Assembly (NCBI GenBank): GCA_045531285.1 | Contig: JAZSDT010000021.1 | Coordinates: 1 to 18,812 of the forward strand | Direction: 5' to 3' | From: RGIG6353 sp045531285 | GTDB lineage: Bacteria > Bacillota > Clostridia > Oscillospirales > SIG627 | Length of the DNA stretch: 18,812 nt | Part shown: positions 6,772-13,474 of the stretch, piece by piece | Layout of the letters: every line of letters starts with the position of its first letter | Numbering within the stretch: the first letter of the stretch is position 1 | Program-made: the position numbers and the translations under genes | The notes under the pieces: generated by a model | Database searches by the model: none | The model's input: only the letters and a program-made list of their open reading frames with translations | Told to the model about the DNA's origin: nothing

Positions 6772-7485
6772 TCAAAGTAAGCCTTCCACTACCTTGGGGA
6801 AATCGGTATAACGGTCTATTGTCAAATAATTAAAATCAGATTTATAAACAGACTCGTCATTTCCTCCTAAGCCGTAATCGTCTCCAATATAAACAACCTC
6901 ACTGTGTGAATATCCGTTTTCGCGGCAATACAGGTCAAGTGCATAGTATTTGTCATAGGGCTTCGGTGCCATATCAAAGGAAGAGGAGCCTCCCACAAAC
7001 ACAATGTAATCGCTGAAAACGTTACAAACATCAGCGTATATTTTTCGTCTTTTGGCTCTGTCGGGGTCAAATGCCAGCTTATCCTCTTGCTTTGCTTTTG
7101 TACCAAGTATTGGAAAGGTTACGCAGCCTGACGGATGAAATTCTACCGAGTCGCCTGCAAATTCCGTAAAGCCGTACTTTTCACGGAGATAGTCAACTTT
7201 CTTGGTTACGTTGACTCTATCGCAAAAAGCAACTTCATCCCGTTTTATCTCAATAAAGCCGTCTCGATATGTGCCGTACTGCATTCCGTAGTTGCCTAAA
7301 ATATCAATGGGAAACTGCTCCAGTTGGTTAAAAATTCTCATCACCTGACCTGCACCCACCATGAGCAATTTATATTTCTTTGACAGCTTTGTCAGTATTT
7401 CACGGTGTTCACAGCTTAAAGGTGTCTTATGTTGGGTCAACGTACCGTCAAGGTCCATTGCAACCACTTTTATGTTATCAAGCAT
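6772..7485 (-). CDS. HAD-superfamily (IIB) hydrolase, phosphomannomutase-like
   Basis: The 237-residue HAD enzyme has the nucleophile motif MDLDGTLTQ (D11, D13), motif II VGAGQ near residue 43, a C2-type cap from about 85 to 170, and the acidic motif IGDDYGLGGNDES (D202, D203, N209, D210). Several segments resemble eukaryote-type phosphomannomutase rather than ordinary Cof-like phosphatases: FPILGTKAKQED, GGSSSFDMAPKPYDKYYAL and GGND. It may therefore be a sugar-phosphate mutase, or a phosphatase derived from one. The ATG at 7485 has AAAGGAG upstream. It is divergent from a DeoR regulator, whose family usually controls sugar-phosphate genes, which fits. Confidence 0.8.
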   Translation of the reverse strand: MLDNIKVVAMDLDGTLTQHKTPLSCEHREILTKLSKKYKLLMVGAGQVMRIFNQLEQFPIDILGNYGMQYGTYRDGFIEIKRDEVAFCDRVNVTKKVDYLREKYGFTEFAGDSVEFHPSGCVTFPILGTKAKQEDKLAFDPDRAKRRKIYADVCNVFSDYIVFVGGSSSFDMAPKPYDKYYALDLYCRENGYSHSEVVYIGDDYGLGGNDESVYKSDFNYLTIDRYTDFPKVVEGLL

Positions 7486-7496
7486 TATTTTTCTCC

Positions 7497-7525
7497 TTTA
7501 CATTTTGCTAAATGTATGGTACACT
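7497..7525 (+). promoter_or_regulatory. Promoter of deoR-type gene with palindromic operator in the spacer
   Basis: TTTACA (7497-7502), a 17-base spacer and TACACT (7520-7525). The spacer region carries the inverted repeat ACATTT-tgct-AAATGT (7500-7515), placed where a bound repressor would block polymerase. A weaker minus-strand promoter for the HAD gene overlaps it: TTGATT (7544-7539), 17 bases, TACCAT (7521-7516). Confidence 0.5.
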
Positions 7526-7538
7526 GTCAATCAGAACA

Positions 7539-7613
7539 AATCAACATTTAGTCAAAAACTTGCACGAAAATTGGATTATTAACAATTTATCAGGCAAACT
7601 CAATCAACATTTA
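7539..7613 (+). repeat. Direct repeat of AATCAACATTTA, 63 bp apart
   Basis: AATCAACATTTA occurs at 7539-7550 and 7602-7613, a 63-bp offset (about six helical turns). Both contain ACATTTA, the same half-site as in the palindrome at 7500-7515. The first overlaps the putative -35 box of the HAD gene, and the second lies just before the regulator's ribosome site. They are probably auxiliary operator sites for the DeoR protein; this is inference. Confidence 0.45.
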
Positions 7614-7628
7614 ACAAAAGAGGTAAAA

Positions 7629-8330
7629 ATGCTAAGCAGAGAAAGAGAGCAAGAAATACTAAATATTTTGAAAGCTTCCAAAGGATTTATCAGTGTAAAA
7701 CAAATGTGTGACACCCTATTTGCCAGTGAGTCCAGCATAAGACGTGACCTCAAGGCGTTGGAAAGCCGCGGTTTAATAAAGCGCAGCTACGGCGGTGCAT
7801 CAATAGAAGTCAGCGCATCAAGCATTGTCAACTTCAACCGTCGCTGGGAGCAAAATGCCGAAGCAAAAAAAGCAATAGCAAAAAAGGCAGTGAAATTAAT
7901 AAAAGACTCAGACGTCGTTTTTTTAGATCAATCTTCCACTTCATTTTACGTTGCCTCGGAAATAATAACCAAAAGCTCCATCACTGTAGTTACCAACAAC
8001 ATTGAAATAATAATGCTGCTTGCCGATTCAAGCGTGAAGGTAATATCATCGGGAGGCTTTTTAAGCAACGATAACCGAAACTGTCTCATAGGCGGCGAAG
8101 CTCAGCGCACCTTTGAAAACACCTATGCCGACATTATGTTCTTTTCTGTCAAGGCAGTAACAGACGACGGTGACGTCACAGACTGCTCTACGGAAGAAAT
8201 AGCCGTGAGGCATTCTATGATGAAAAATGCAGCTAAAAAAGTATTACTGTGCGACAGTTCAAAATTCGGCAAAAGAGCAGTGTTCAAGCAGTGCACTATT
8301 GAAGACGTTGATCTTGTAATATCCGAATAA
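7629..8330 (+). CDS. DeoR-family transcriptional regulator
   Basis: The 233-residue protein starts with the classical DeoR winged helix-turn-helix: MLSREREQEILNIL, SSIRRDLKALESRGLIKR and YGGA by residue 57. It is followed by the sugar-phosphate-sensing C-terminal domain (DVVFLDQSSTSFYVASEI, VVTNNIEI, SSGGFLS, DIMFFSVKAV, LLCDSSKFGK). The ATG at 7629 is preceded by AGAGGT at 5 bases; an earlier in-frame ATG at 7512 lies inside the promoter and is rejected. DeoR proteins usually repress sugar catabolism genes and respond to a phosphorylated sugar. The divergent HAD enzyme and the ACATTTA sites make autoregulation and control of that gene likely. The stop codon abuts a decayed repeat unit. Confidence 0.88.
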   Translation: MLSREREQEILNILKASKGFISVKQMCDTLFASESSIRRDLKALESRGLIKRSYGGASIEVSASSIVNFNRRWEQNAEAKKAIAKKAVKLIKDSDVVFLDQSSTSFYVASEIITKSSITVVTNNIEIIMLLADSSVKVISSGGFLSNDNRNCLIGGEAQRTFENTYADIMFFSVKAVTDDGDVTDCSTEEIAVRHSMMKNAAKKVLLCDSSKFGKRAVFKQCTIEDVDLVISE

Positions 8331-8386
8331 GCGGAGAGCGTCCACAGGTAACGTTCGGTATCCGGTATGTATCCAAACAATGAAAT
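8329..8386 (+). repeat. Decayed Y module of the modular repeat
   Basis: AAGCGGAGAGCGTCC at 8330-8344 matches the R3/R4 hairpin start with one change. TATCC and ACAA follow at the positions expected for the end of module Y. The stem has lost pairing in its 3' arm (GTCCACA instead of CTCCGCT). As at the other loci it begins at a stop codon (deoR, 8328-8330) and reads in that gene's direction. Confidence 0.5.
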
Positions 8387-8393
8387 TGCATTA

Positions 8394-8413
8394 TAACAAT
8401 AAAGCCTTCGGAA
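8394..8413. terminator. Left arm of a terminator palindrome split by the IS
   Basis: Bases 8394-8413 are the exact reverse complement of 9746-9765, a 20-bp perfect match with no continuation outside. Removing the IS and one AAA copy rebuilds a hairpin with a loop of a few bases between the convergent deoR gene and the dehydrogenase-aldolase-esterase operon. AAAGCC...GGCTTT arms are typical of bidirectional terminators. Confidence 0.75.
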
Positions 8414-8476
8414 ATGTTGTGCCCCAATTTGTACGGACAGCACAAAAAAGCCCCTAATGGCATAAAATATTAAATT

Positions 8477-9331
8477 TTAACCAACATACTGACTTCGTAA
8501 TTCAAACGGAGTCAGTTTTGTTTTAGTTTGTATTCTTTCTTGGTTGTAAAAACGAATGTATTCACCTATGAGGAGGCGAGCCTCCTCATAGGTTTTGAGT
8601 TTGACACGGTTGATACATTCAGATTTCAAAATGGAAAAGAAATTTTCCGCCATTGCGTTGTCATAAGGATTTCCTCTACTTGACATTGACGGCGTTATGT
8701 TGTAAAATTGTGTTAGCTTAAAATATGCTGTCGATGTATATTGAAAGCCTTGGTCACTGTGGAGTTGCAGCTCTGCAGTGACTTTCTCTTTTCTTTTAGC
8801 CGCTTTTATTGTATCTAACACAAGGTTAATAGTTTGCTGTGTGCCGGTTTTGTAAGCAACAATACTGTTATCATACAGATCTCGTATAATGGAAAGGTAC
8901 AGAACACCTTGCTTTGTGTGTATATATGAAATATCCGTTGCCCACTTTTGATTTGGTCTGTCTGCATTAAAATCTTGTTTCCAAAGATTTTGATATTTGT
9001 GTATATGCTCGGAGTATTTGTAGAATCTTCGTCTTCTGACAACAGAAAGCAAGTTGTATTTTTGCATTACACGAAGTACGGTTTTTGGATTCTTGTGTAT
9101 GCCATTCCTTTCAAGCCATATGTGTACTCGGCGGTATCCATATGTTTTGCCGTATTTATTCTGGCATTCCTTTATCTTTTCTGCAAGAGGTAAATCTTTC
9201 GCCGGAATTTCCATTCGTTTGACATAGTCATAGTAACCGCTTCTTGACACCTTGAAGAATCGGCACATTTCACTTATTCCGTATTTCTCCTTGTGGCGGT
9301 AGATCACCATATATTTTACGACAGGTCTCAC
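8477..9331 (-). CDS. IS3-family transposase OrfB (DDE integrase domain)
   Basis: The 284-residue catalytic half of the transposase has an N-terminal HTH_21-like region (about 45-100, GYRRVHIWLERNGIHKNPKT) followed by the rve integrase core. The DDE triad is visible: D133 (WATDISYI), D193 (LHSDQGFQY) and E229 (NAMAENFF), with 35 residues between the last two. It starts with GTG at 9331 and overlaps the end of orfA by four bases (GTGA), in the -1 frame relative to orfA. IS3 elements normally make an OrfAB fusion by -1 frameshifting; I see no classical A6G slippery site here, so translational coupling or another shift signal may be used. Confidence 0.93.
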   Translation of the reverse strand: MRPVVKYMVIYRHKEKYGISEMCRFFKVSRSGYYDYVKRMEIPAKDLPLAEKIKECQNKYGKTYGYRRVHIWLERNGIHKNPKTVLRVMQKYNLLSVVRRRRFYKYSEHIHKYQNLWKQDFNADRPNQKWATDISYIHTKQGVLYLSIIRDLYDNSIVAYKTGTQQTINLVLDTIKAAKRKEKVTAELQLHSDQGFQYTSTAYFKLTQFYNITPSMSSRGNPYDNAMAENFFSILKSECINRVKLKTYEEARLLIGEYIRFYNQERIQTKTKLTPFELRSQYVG

Positions 9332-9663
9332 TTCCTTTCTGTGAGCGATAGAAAATCCCGCATCAATTCATTTTCCATTTCCAAACTTCTTATCTTTGCA
9401 TCCTTGCGAGCAAGTATATATTTTAATTCTGCAACTTTGTCCTTCTCGCTAACAACATAATCCTTTGACGGTCTGCCTCTTTTCTTTGGTACTATTCCTG
9501 CTTCCAATTTTAATTGGCTTTTGTTGTATCTATTTATGAAATTCTTTATTTGAATTTTGCTCACCCCAAGTTTTTCTGCTATTTCTTGCCTTGTTAAACC
9601 ACTTTCTCTAAGCTCTAATATCACTTTTTCGCATTCTTTTATGTGTCTGTAACTTCTTGGCAT
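9328..9663 (-). CDS. IS3-family OrfA (helix-turn-helix and leucine-zipper-like protein)
   Basis: The 111-residue protein binds the element's ends and regulates or complements OrfB. It has a helix-turn-helix (about 16-45, LTRQEIAEKLGVSKIQIKNF), a basic proline-rich hinge (VPKKRGRPSKDY), and a C-terminal coiled-coil-like helix (AELKYILARKDAKIRSLEME) typical of IS3 OrfA dimerisation. The ATG at 9663 has AGGAGG (complement of 9671-9676) 7 bases upstream, and that site lies inside a hairpin. Its start matches the partial OrfA at 1-58. Confidence 0.92.
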   Translation of the reverse strand: MPRSYRHIKECEKVILELRESGLTRQEIAEKLGVSKIQIKNFINRYNKSQLKLEAGIVPKKRGRPSKDYVVSEKDKVAELKYILARKDAKIRSLEMENELMRDFLSLTERK

Positions 9664-9670
9664 AAAAATT

Positions 9671-9703
9671 CCTCCTATGATATTTCTATTATACCATAGG
9701 AGG
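9671..9703 (-). promoter_or_regulatory. Ribosome-site-sequestering hairpin of IS copy 2
   Basis: Bases 9671-9683 pair with 9691-9703: 13 positions around a 7-base loop. The only non-Watson-Crick position (9680 with 9694) is a G-U wobble in the transposase-sense RNA but would be A-C in the opposite strand. The 3' arm contains the orfA ribosome site. The structure is conserved in copy 1 (66-102) despite differing bases and loop. Confidence 0.7.
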
Positions 9704-9716
9704 CTTCTTTTTTCTA
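9688..9716 (-). promoter_or_regulatory. Promoter of IS copy 2 transposase
   Basis: On the minus strand TAGAAA (9716-9711), a 17-base spacer and consensus TATAAT (9693-9688). The -10 box overlaps the hairpin 5' arm and loop, so initiation near 9681 yields RNA without that arm. Confidence 0.6.
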
Positions 9717-9745
9717 TTGTCCGTTTTTACTGGACTTGTTCAAAA

Positions 9746-9765
9746 TTCCGAAGGCTTTATTGTTA
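9746..9765. terminator. Right arm of the terminator palindrome split by the IS
   Basis: Reverse complement of 8394-8413. It overlaps the stop codon (9763-9765) of the SGNH esterase gene. See the left arm for the reconstruction. Confidence 0.75.
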
Positions 9766-10791
9766 CTGTATTATATTTTTAATTGCATCAAACAAATTTT
9801 TTGAGTAGTGTTCAAAGCCTTTATCGTTTGGATGAAGCCTCAGGTCTGCAAAATACGATTCATCCTTGGGTACAAAATCAAATCCCGAAACAACGGTAAC
9901 GTTTTTCATTCCCGATACTGCGACTATAATATCCTTTTCTACGTTTTCAAAAGGACCGAATTCCTTTTCATCCATATAGTTCTTTCGCCAAATGGGAGTT
10001 ATTGCAAAGATTTTTGAATCAGGATAATTTCGGCAAAGATTTATAAAAAACTCCTTGCAATTTACCTTGAAGGTATCCTCCGATGTGCTATTCCAATCGT
10101 TTGTTCCATAGGCAACCGTAATATAATCGGGAGAAAAGTCGTCTCTTGTTTTCGCCAGCTCCGGAAAGAATACTTCCCCGCCTATTCCCTTGTTTATTTC
10201 TTCTGCGCCCAATTGGTCGGCAAGGCACGATGCGTAGCGATTTGACGGACGCAATGCATCATATCCGTGAGTAATGGAATCTCCAAATGCAAGCAGTTTT
10301 TTTACAGGCTTTACCGCTTCTGCAAACGCACCGTCATCAAGGGATATCTCTTCGATGAGAGGACATACGGTGTAAGGAAAAAATATACATACTTCCTTTA
10401 TACCGCTTCCGAGAAGCACCTTCTTTTCAAAGCTTCCAAGAGGTAACTCGACCTCTGTGTAGCTGTTTGGCAGGGTAACGTTGGAAAAATTATCGATGTA
10501 GTCAAAAGGCTTTCCGTTGACAAAAACGTCAAACGAAAAGTATTTGCGCGACGTACTTGCTTTGGCATCAAATTTTATTTCAAAGCTTTCGCTGTCGGTT
10601 TTAAACCAAAGTCGTATACCTGCACTTGAAAGGCTCCTGTCGTAAAAATTTCTGTTTTTTTCGGCGCTGACTTTTTTATAAAGCTCTTCCTGTTCCTTTG
10701 TGAATCTGCACAGCCTTATTTTTCCGTCTTCCTGTTCTGCTCTCACAACTCCTGTGGCTAATGTTTTGATTTGTTCGATCGTTAATTTCAT
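9763..10791 (-). CDS. SGNH/GDSL-type carbohydrate esterase with N-terminal jelly-roll-like domain
   Basis: In this 342-residue protein, residues about 20-160 form a beta-rich N-terminal domain of the kind found in SsfX3-type and CE2-like esterases. Residues 165-342 are the SGNH hydrolase: block I FGDSITHG with Ser172, block II glycine in GIGG (202-205), block III YGTND with Asn231, and block V DLRLHPND with Asp316 and His320. No signal peptide is visible, so it probably acts in the cytosol, perhaps removing acyl groups from imported sugars. The ATG at 10791 is chosen because AAAGGA lies 7 bases upstream; the longer reading would overlap the aldolase gene by over 100 bases. It is the last gene of the dehydrogenase-aldolase-esterase operon. 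Confidence 0.85.
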   Translation of the reverse strand: MKLTIEQIKTLATGVVRAEQEDGKIRLCRFTKEQEELYKKVSAEKNRNFYDRSLSSAGIRLWFKTDSESFEIKFDAKASTSRKYFSFDVFVNGKPFDYIDNFSNVTLPNSYTEVELPLGSFEKKVLLGSGIKEVCIFFPYTVCPLIEEISLDDGAFAEAVKPVKKLLAFGDSITHGYDALRPSNRYASCLADQLGAEEINKGIGGEVFFPELAKTRDDFSPDYITVAYGTNDWNSTSEDTFKVNCKEFFINLCRNYPDSKIFAITPIWRKNYMDEKEFGPFENVEKDIIVAVSGMKNVTVVSGFDFVPKDESYFADLRLHPNDKGFEHYSKNLFDAIKNIIQ

Positions 10792-10802
10792 TTTACTATC
10801 CT

Positions 10803-11444
10803 TTACAGCTTTTGCGTATATTTTTTTGCCAGATCGGTTATTCCCTGATAATCTTCTGCGTCCAGCATTCCTTTGTTGACTATTCCCGAGCCTACACCTA
10901 CTCCGCAAGCTCCCGCATCAAAATACTCCGTTATATTATCGGCACTTATTCCGTTGACAGCCAGCATACGAACGCAAGACAATGGAGCTTTAAGTGTTTT
11001 TATGTATTTGGGACCGTAAAGGTCAACGGGAAACACCTTAACAAAATCCGCTCCCATTCTATGTGCCGCAGCGACCTCGGTGGGTGTAATTGCACCCGGA
11101 ATGGATACTAGCTCAAGCTTTTTGGTGCAGGCAATAACGTCTGCATTCGTATCGGGTGAAATAATAAATCTTCCTCCCGCCTTCTTCGTAAGCTCCACCT
11201 GTTTTTCGGTAAGCACCGTTCCTGCGCCAACCGTCAATCTGCCTTCAAAGTGCTTTGCTAACATCTCGATGTTTTGGGCAATTACTTCGTCGCTGACTTT
11301 TCCGCTTGCGTCATACGTGCATTCGACAAGTCTGATTCCTCCGTTGTACATAGCCTCGGCAAGCGGAATAAGCTTTTGCCTTGCTACACCTCGTATAATT
11401 ACGATAATTTTGTTTTCTTCTATAAACTTTACTGTGTCAAGCAT
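10803..11444 (-). CDS. KDPG/KHG-type aldolase (2-keto-3-deoxy sugar-acid aldolase)
   Basis: This 213-residue class I aldolase of the Eda family cleaves 2-keto-3-deoxy-6-phosphogluconate, 4-hydroxy-2-oxoglutarate or related keto-deoxy acids to pyruvate plus an aldehyde. Visible motifs are IIVIIRG (13-19), the catalytic-site glutamate E41, VGAGTVLT (72-79), FIISPDTN (93-100), SIPGAITPTE (114-123) and the Schiff-base lysine K136 in FVKVFPVDLYG. It starts 18 bases after the dehydrogenase and ends 11 bases before the esterase, so the three are co-transcribed. Exact substrate is not determined; no kinase or dehydratase for a full Entner-Doudoroff-type route is in the window. Confidence 0.9.
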   Translation of the reverse strand: MLDTVKFIEENKIIVIIRGVARQKLIPLAEAMYNGGIRLVECTYDASGKVSDEVIAQNIEMLAKHFEGRLTVGAGTVLTEKQVELTKKAGGRFIISPDTNADVIACTKKLELVSIPGAITPTEVAAAHRMGADFVKVFPVDLYGPKYIKTLKAPLSCVRMLAVNGISADNITEYFDAGACGVGVGSGIVNKGMLDAEDYQGITDLAKKYTQKL

Positions 11445-11462
11445 ATCGTTTCTCCAAATTCG

Positions 11463-12551
11463 TTATATTTTCCAAAACCGTTGCAAGCTTTCCTTGAGCT
11501 TGCGGCACTGCTCCAAATCATCCTTATTTATAGAACTGCTGTTGCAAATTCTGCTGTAGTATTCGTCAAAGGCTTTTTCGGAGCTTTCTATCCCCACGTC
11601 ACGAGCGCTGCAAGGCATACCATACTTTCGCATAAGCTTCAAAAGAGTTACGTTGTTTCCCTCTTCGTTGTTAAAAATATTCTGCAACAGCAAGCCAACT
11701 CCCACAATTTCACCGTGGAGATATCCGCGACACTCTTCAAAGAACAGAACTCTTGAATTTTCGTAAAACTTATGTGCCAACGCGGTTTGATTAGAGCCTC
11801 TGGCAATTCCGCTTATTACACCTGTAACTGCAATTGACGTAAAAATCACACGTTCAACCGTATCGCTTATCTTACCTTCCAACATATCAGTAATGCACTC
11901 TTCTGTTAATTCGTTTAATTGCTTGAAAGAATGCTGTGCCATAACGTATGCCCAGTCAAGACCGAGAGGATAGTTCAAATCCCCTTCGCTAAAGCGATGC
12001 TTTATCTCTACAAACTTCGCAATGGCATCGAAAATTCCCGATAGCAACAGTCTTATTGGCTGTGAAATAAGAATTGCCGTATCTACCAATACAGTGTTAA
12101 CCTCATTGGGAAAATGCCTTGTACCGATTGTACGTCCTTCCTTAGTGTAACACACGCTCAACGGAGTATATGCAGCACAGGTTGCAGAGGAAGTGGGTAT
12201 ATTTATTATCGGCAGACGTGCGAAAAAGCCAATCAGCTTTGCAAAGTCCATAATCACTCCTCCGCCAACTCCCACTATAACGTCAAGGCCTTCCTCTCTA
12301 GCTTTGTTTGCCAGCATAATTGCTTGCTCCTCGTTGCAAGTGCCCGAATACTCCTTGATTACAAAGTGTTGACAAATGTTTTGCAGACTGTTTTCAATTT
12401 TTTCACGGGTTATTCCCAGGGCGGTTTTTCCACCGACAACAAGTGGGGATGTTCCCAAGCGCTTTACCTCTTCCCCCAATGACAAAACAGCATCCGGCTT
12501 TTGCAGATATCTGCCGCAGCCTATTCTGAATGATTCTTCTTTGACAGCCAT
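11463..12551 (-). CDS. Iron-containing/GldA-like NAD-dependent dehydrogenase
   Basis: The 362-residue member of the glycerol dehydrogenase-like family oxidises or reduces a polyol, using NAD and a divalent metal. Visible elements are the dinucleotide site VGVGGGVIMDFAKLIG (about 93-108), NIPTSSATCAA (117-127), and likely metal ligands D175 (GIFDAIAKF), H260 (ALAHKF) and H279 (YLHGEIVG). The ATG at 12551 has GGAG 8 bases upstream; an in-frame ATG 8 codons earlier lacks such a site. It is the first gene of the operon, divergent from an AraC regulator. Together with the aldolase and esterase this suggests breakdown of a sugar alcohol, keto sugar or acylated sugar acid. The true substrate is unknown; sn-glycerol-1-phosphate dehydrogenase is less likely from the motif wording. 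Confidence 0.88.
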   Translation of the reverse strand: MAVKEESFRIGCGRYLQKPDAVLSLGEEVKRLGTSPLVVGGKTALGITREKIENSLQNICQHFVIKEYSGTCNEEQAIMLANKAREEGLDVIVGVGGGVIMDFAKLIGFFARLPIINIPTSSATCAAYTPLSVCYTKEGRTIGTRHFPNEVNTVLVDTAILISQPIRLLLSGIFDAIAKFVEIKHRFSEGDLNYPLGLDWAYVMAQHSFKQLNELTEECITDMLEGKISDTVERVIFTSIAVTGVISGIARGSNQTALAHKFYENSRVLFFEECRGYLHGEIVGVGLLLQNIFNNEEGNNVTLLKLMRKYGMPCSARDVGIESSEKAFDEYYSRICNSSSINKDDLEQCRKLKESLQRFWKI

Positions 12552-12568
12552 ATTTTTTCTCCGTTCTA

Positions 12569-12597
12569 TAGACATACTTTAATTTTAATGCTATAAT
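12569..12597 (+). promoter_or_regulatory. Promoter of the second AraC gene, overlapping an opposing -10 box
   Basis: TAGACA (12569-12574), a 17-base spacer and TATAAT (12592-12597). On the other strand TATTAT (12598-12593) could be the -10 box of the dehydrogenase operon, but no -35 box is found 16-18 bases upstream of it, as expected for an activator-dependent promoter. Confidence 0.5.
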
Positions 12598-12613
12598 AAC
12601 GCCGAATCCATAG

Positions 12614-12642
12614 GAAAAATTGAGAAAAATTTTAGAAAAATT
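12614..12642 (+). promoter_or_regulatory. Three helically phased GAAAAATT repeats
   Basis: GAAAAATT occurs at 12614-12621, 12624-12631 and 12635-12642, spaced 10 and 11 bp. They lie in the leader of the AraC gene and at the -35 to -60 region of the divergent operon. Phased A5 tracts should bend DNA and are also good candidates for regulator half-sites. Confidence 0.5.
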
Positions 12643-12653
12643 GCGGTGAACAT

Positions 12654-13463
12654 ATGATTTACAACACCTATGCCGAACAAAAAAGCGAAATATGCGGAAT
12701 AAGCCTTGTCAGTTGCGGACATATCTTTGCCAAGCCCGGTCGTGAAATAGACCGTCCGTACGGAAGAAATGACTGGCTTTTATTTTACGTTGCCAAGGAA
12801 AGTGAAACCTTTTATCTGGATACGTTGGTAACAGGCAAAGCCGGTTCGTTTATTATATTTGCTCCCGGTGAAAAACAGCATCACGTCTACACTGGAAGTA
12901 AAACGGCAGAATTTTATTACGTTCACTTTAAATGCTCAACGCTTCCAAACGGCATTTCACTTAATACGTCAAAGGTTTACGATTCGGTTTTCAGTCAAAG
13001 AGTATGCAGCATCTTTGAGGATATCATTGAAGAAACCATAAAAAAACAGCCTCTGTATGAAAAACTTTGTATTTATAAGCTTTTGCAGATATTTTCTTTA
13101 CTTGAACGCAGTGTTTATCACTGCGAATGTGAAAAAAATGAAAGCTTTGAACGTATTGCCTGTGCTGTACAGCATATGAATCAATCATATAACAGTGATT
13201 ATTCCTTGGATGATTACGCACAAATGTGTGCCATGAGTAAATTTCATTTTATTAGAGTTTTTGAAAGCATCGTTGGTGTCACTCCCCTTGCGTACAGAAA
13301 CAATATCCGTCTGCAGCACGCCATTGACTTACTTTTGGATGAAAAAATGACCGTCCAGGAAGTGAGCAACACTACGGGCTTTGCTTCCGCATCATATTTC
13401 AGTTCTGCTTTCAAACAAAAATACGGACTTTCGCCTAAACAGTATCAAAAGCAAAAGCGCTAA
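12654..13463 (+). CDS. AraC-family transcriptional regulator of the divergent sugar operon
   Basis: The 269-residue protein has an N-terminal cupin-like ligand domain (about 25-95: RPYGRNDWLLFYVAKESETF, GSFIIFAPGEKQHHVY, TAEFYYVHF), a linker, and a C-terminal double helix-turn-helix from about 165. The latter includes FHFIRVFESIVGVTPLAYRN and VQEVSNTTGFASASYFSSAF, ending KYGLSPKQY. The cupin layout with a PG-H pattern is typical of sugar-sensing members. The ATG at 12654 has only a weak GGTG site upstream. It is divergent from the dehydrogenase-aldolase-esterase operon and probably activates it. It ends 11 bases from the convergent GNAT gene with no clear terminator between. Confidence 0.88.
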   Translation: MIYNTYAEQKSEICGISLVSCGHIFAKPGREIDRPYGRNDWLLFYVAKESETFYLDTLVTGKAGSFIIFAPGEKQHHVYTGSKTAEFYYVHFKCSTLPNGISLNTSKVYDSVFSQRVCSIFEDIIEETIKKQPLYEKLCIYKLLQIFSLLERSVYHCECEKNESFERIACAVQHMNQSYNSDYSLDDYAQMCAMSKFHFIRVFESIVGVTPLAYRNNIRLQHAIDLLLDEKMTVQEVSNTTGFASASYFSSAFKQKYGLSPKQYQKQKR

Positions 13464-13474
13464 TCTATATAACT

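Larger units (their letters stand above)
8415..9742 (-). mobile_element. Complete IS3-family (IS150-group-like) insertion sequence, 1328 bp
   Basis: The ends are TG (8415-8416) and CA (9741-9742). The imperfect terminal repeats share ACGGACA 18 bases from each end and AAAAAAG a few bases further in. The flanking 3-bp direct repeat is AAA (8412-8414 and 9743-9745), the expected target duplication size for this group. The element carries orfA and orfB on the minus strand. OrfB keeps all three catalytic acids, so the element may be active. It sits exactly at the loop of a terminator palindrome (8394-8413 and 9746-9765). A related copy is at 1-141. Confidence 0.92.

Noticed and set aside
9328..9345. 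Classical A6G slippery site for OrfAB frameshifting
   Set aside because: The overlap region reads CAGAAAGGAAGTGA; no A-AAA-AAG heptamer is visible, so I do not call a frameshift site.
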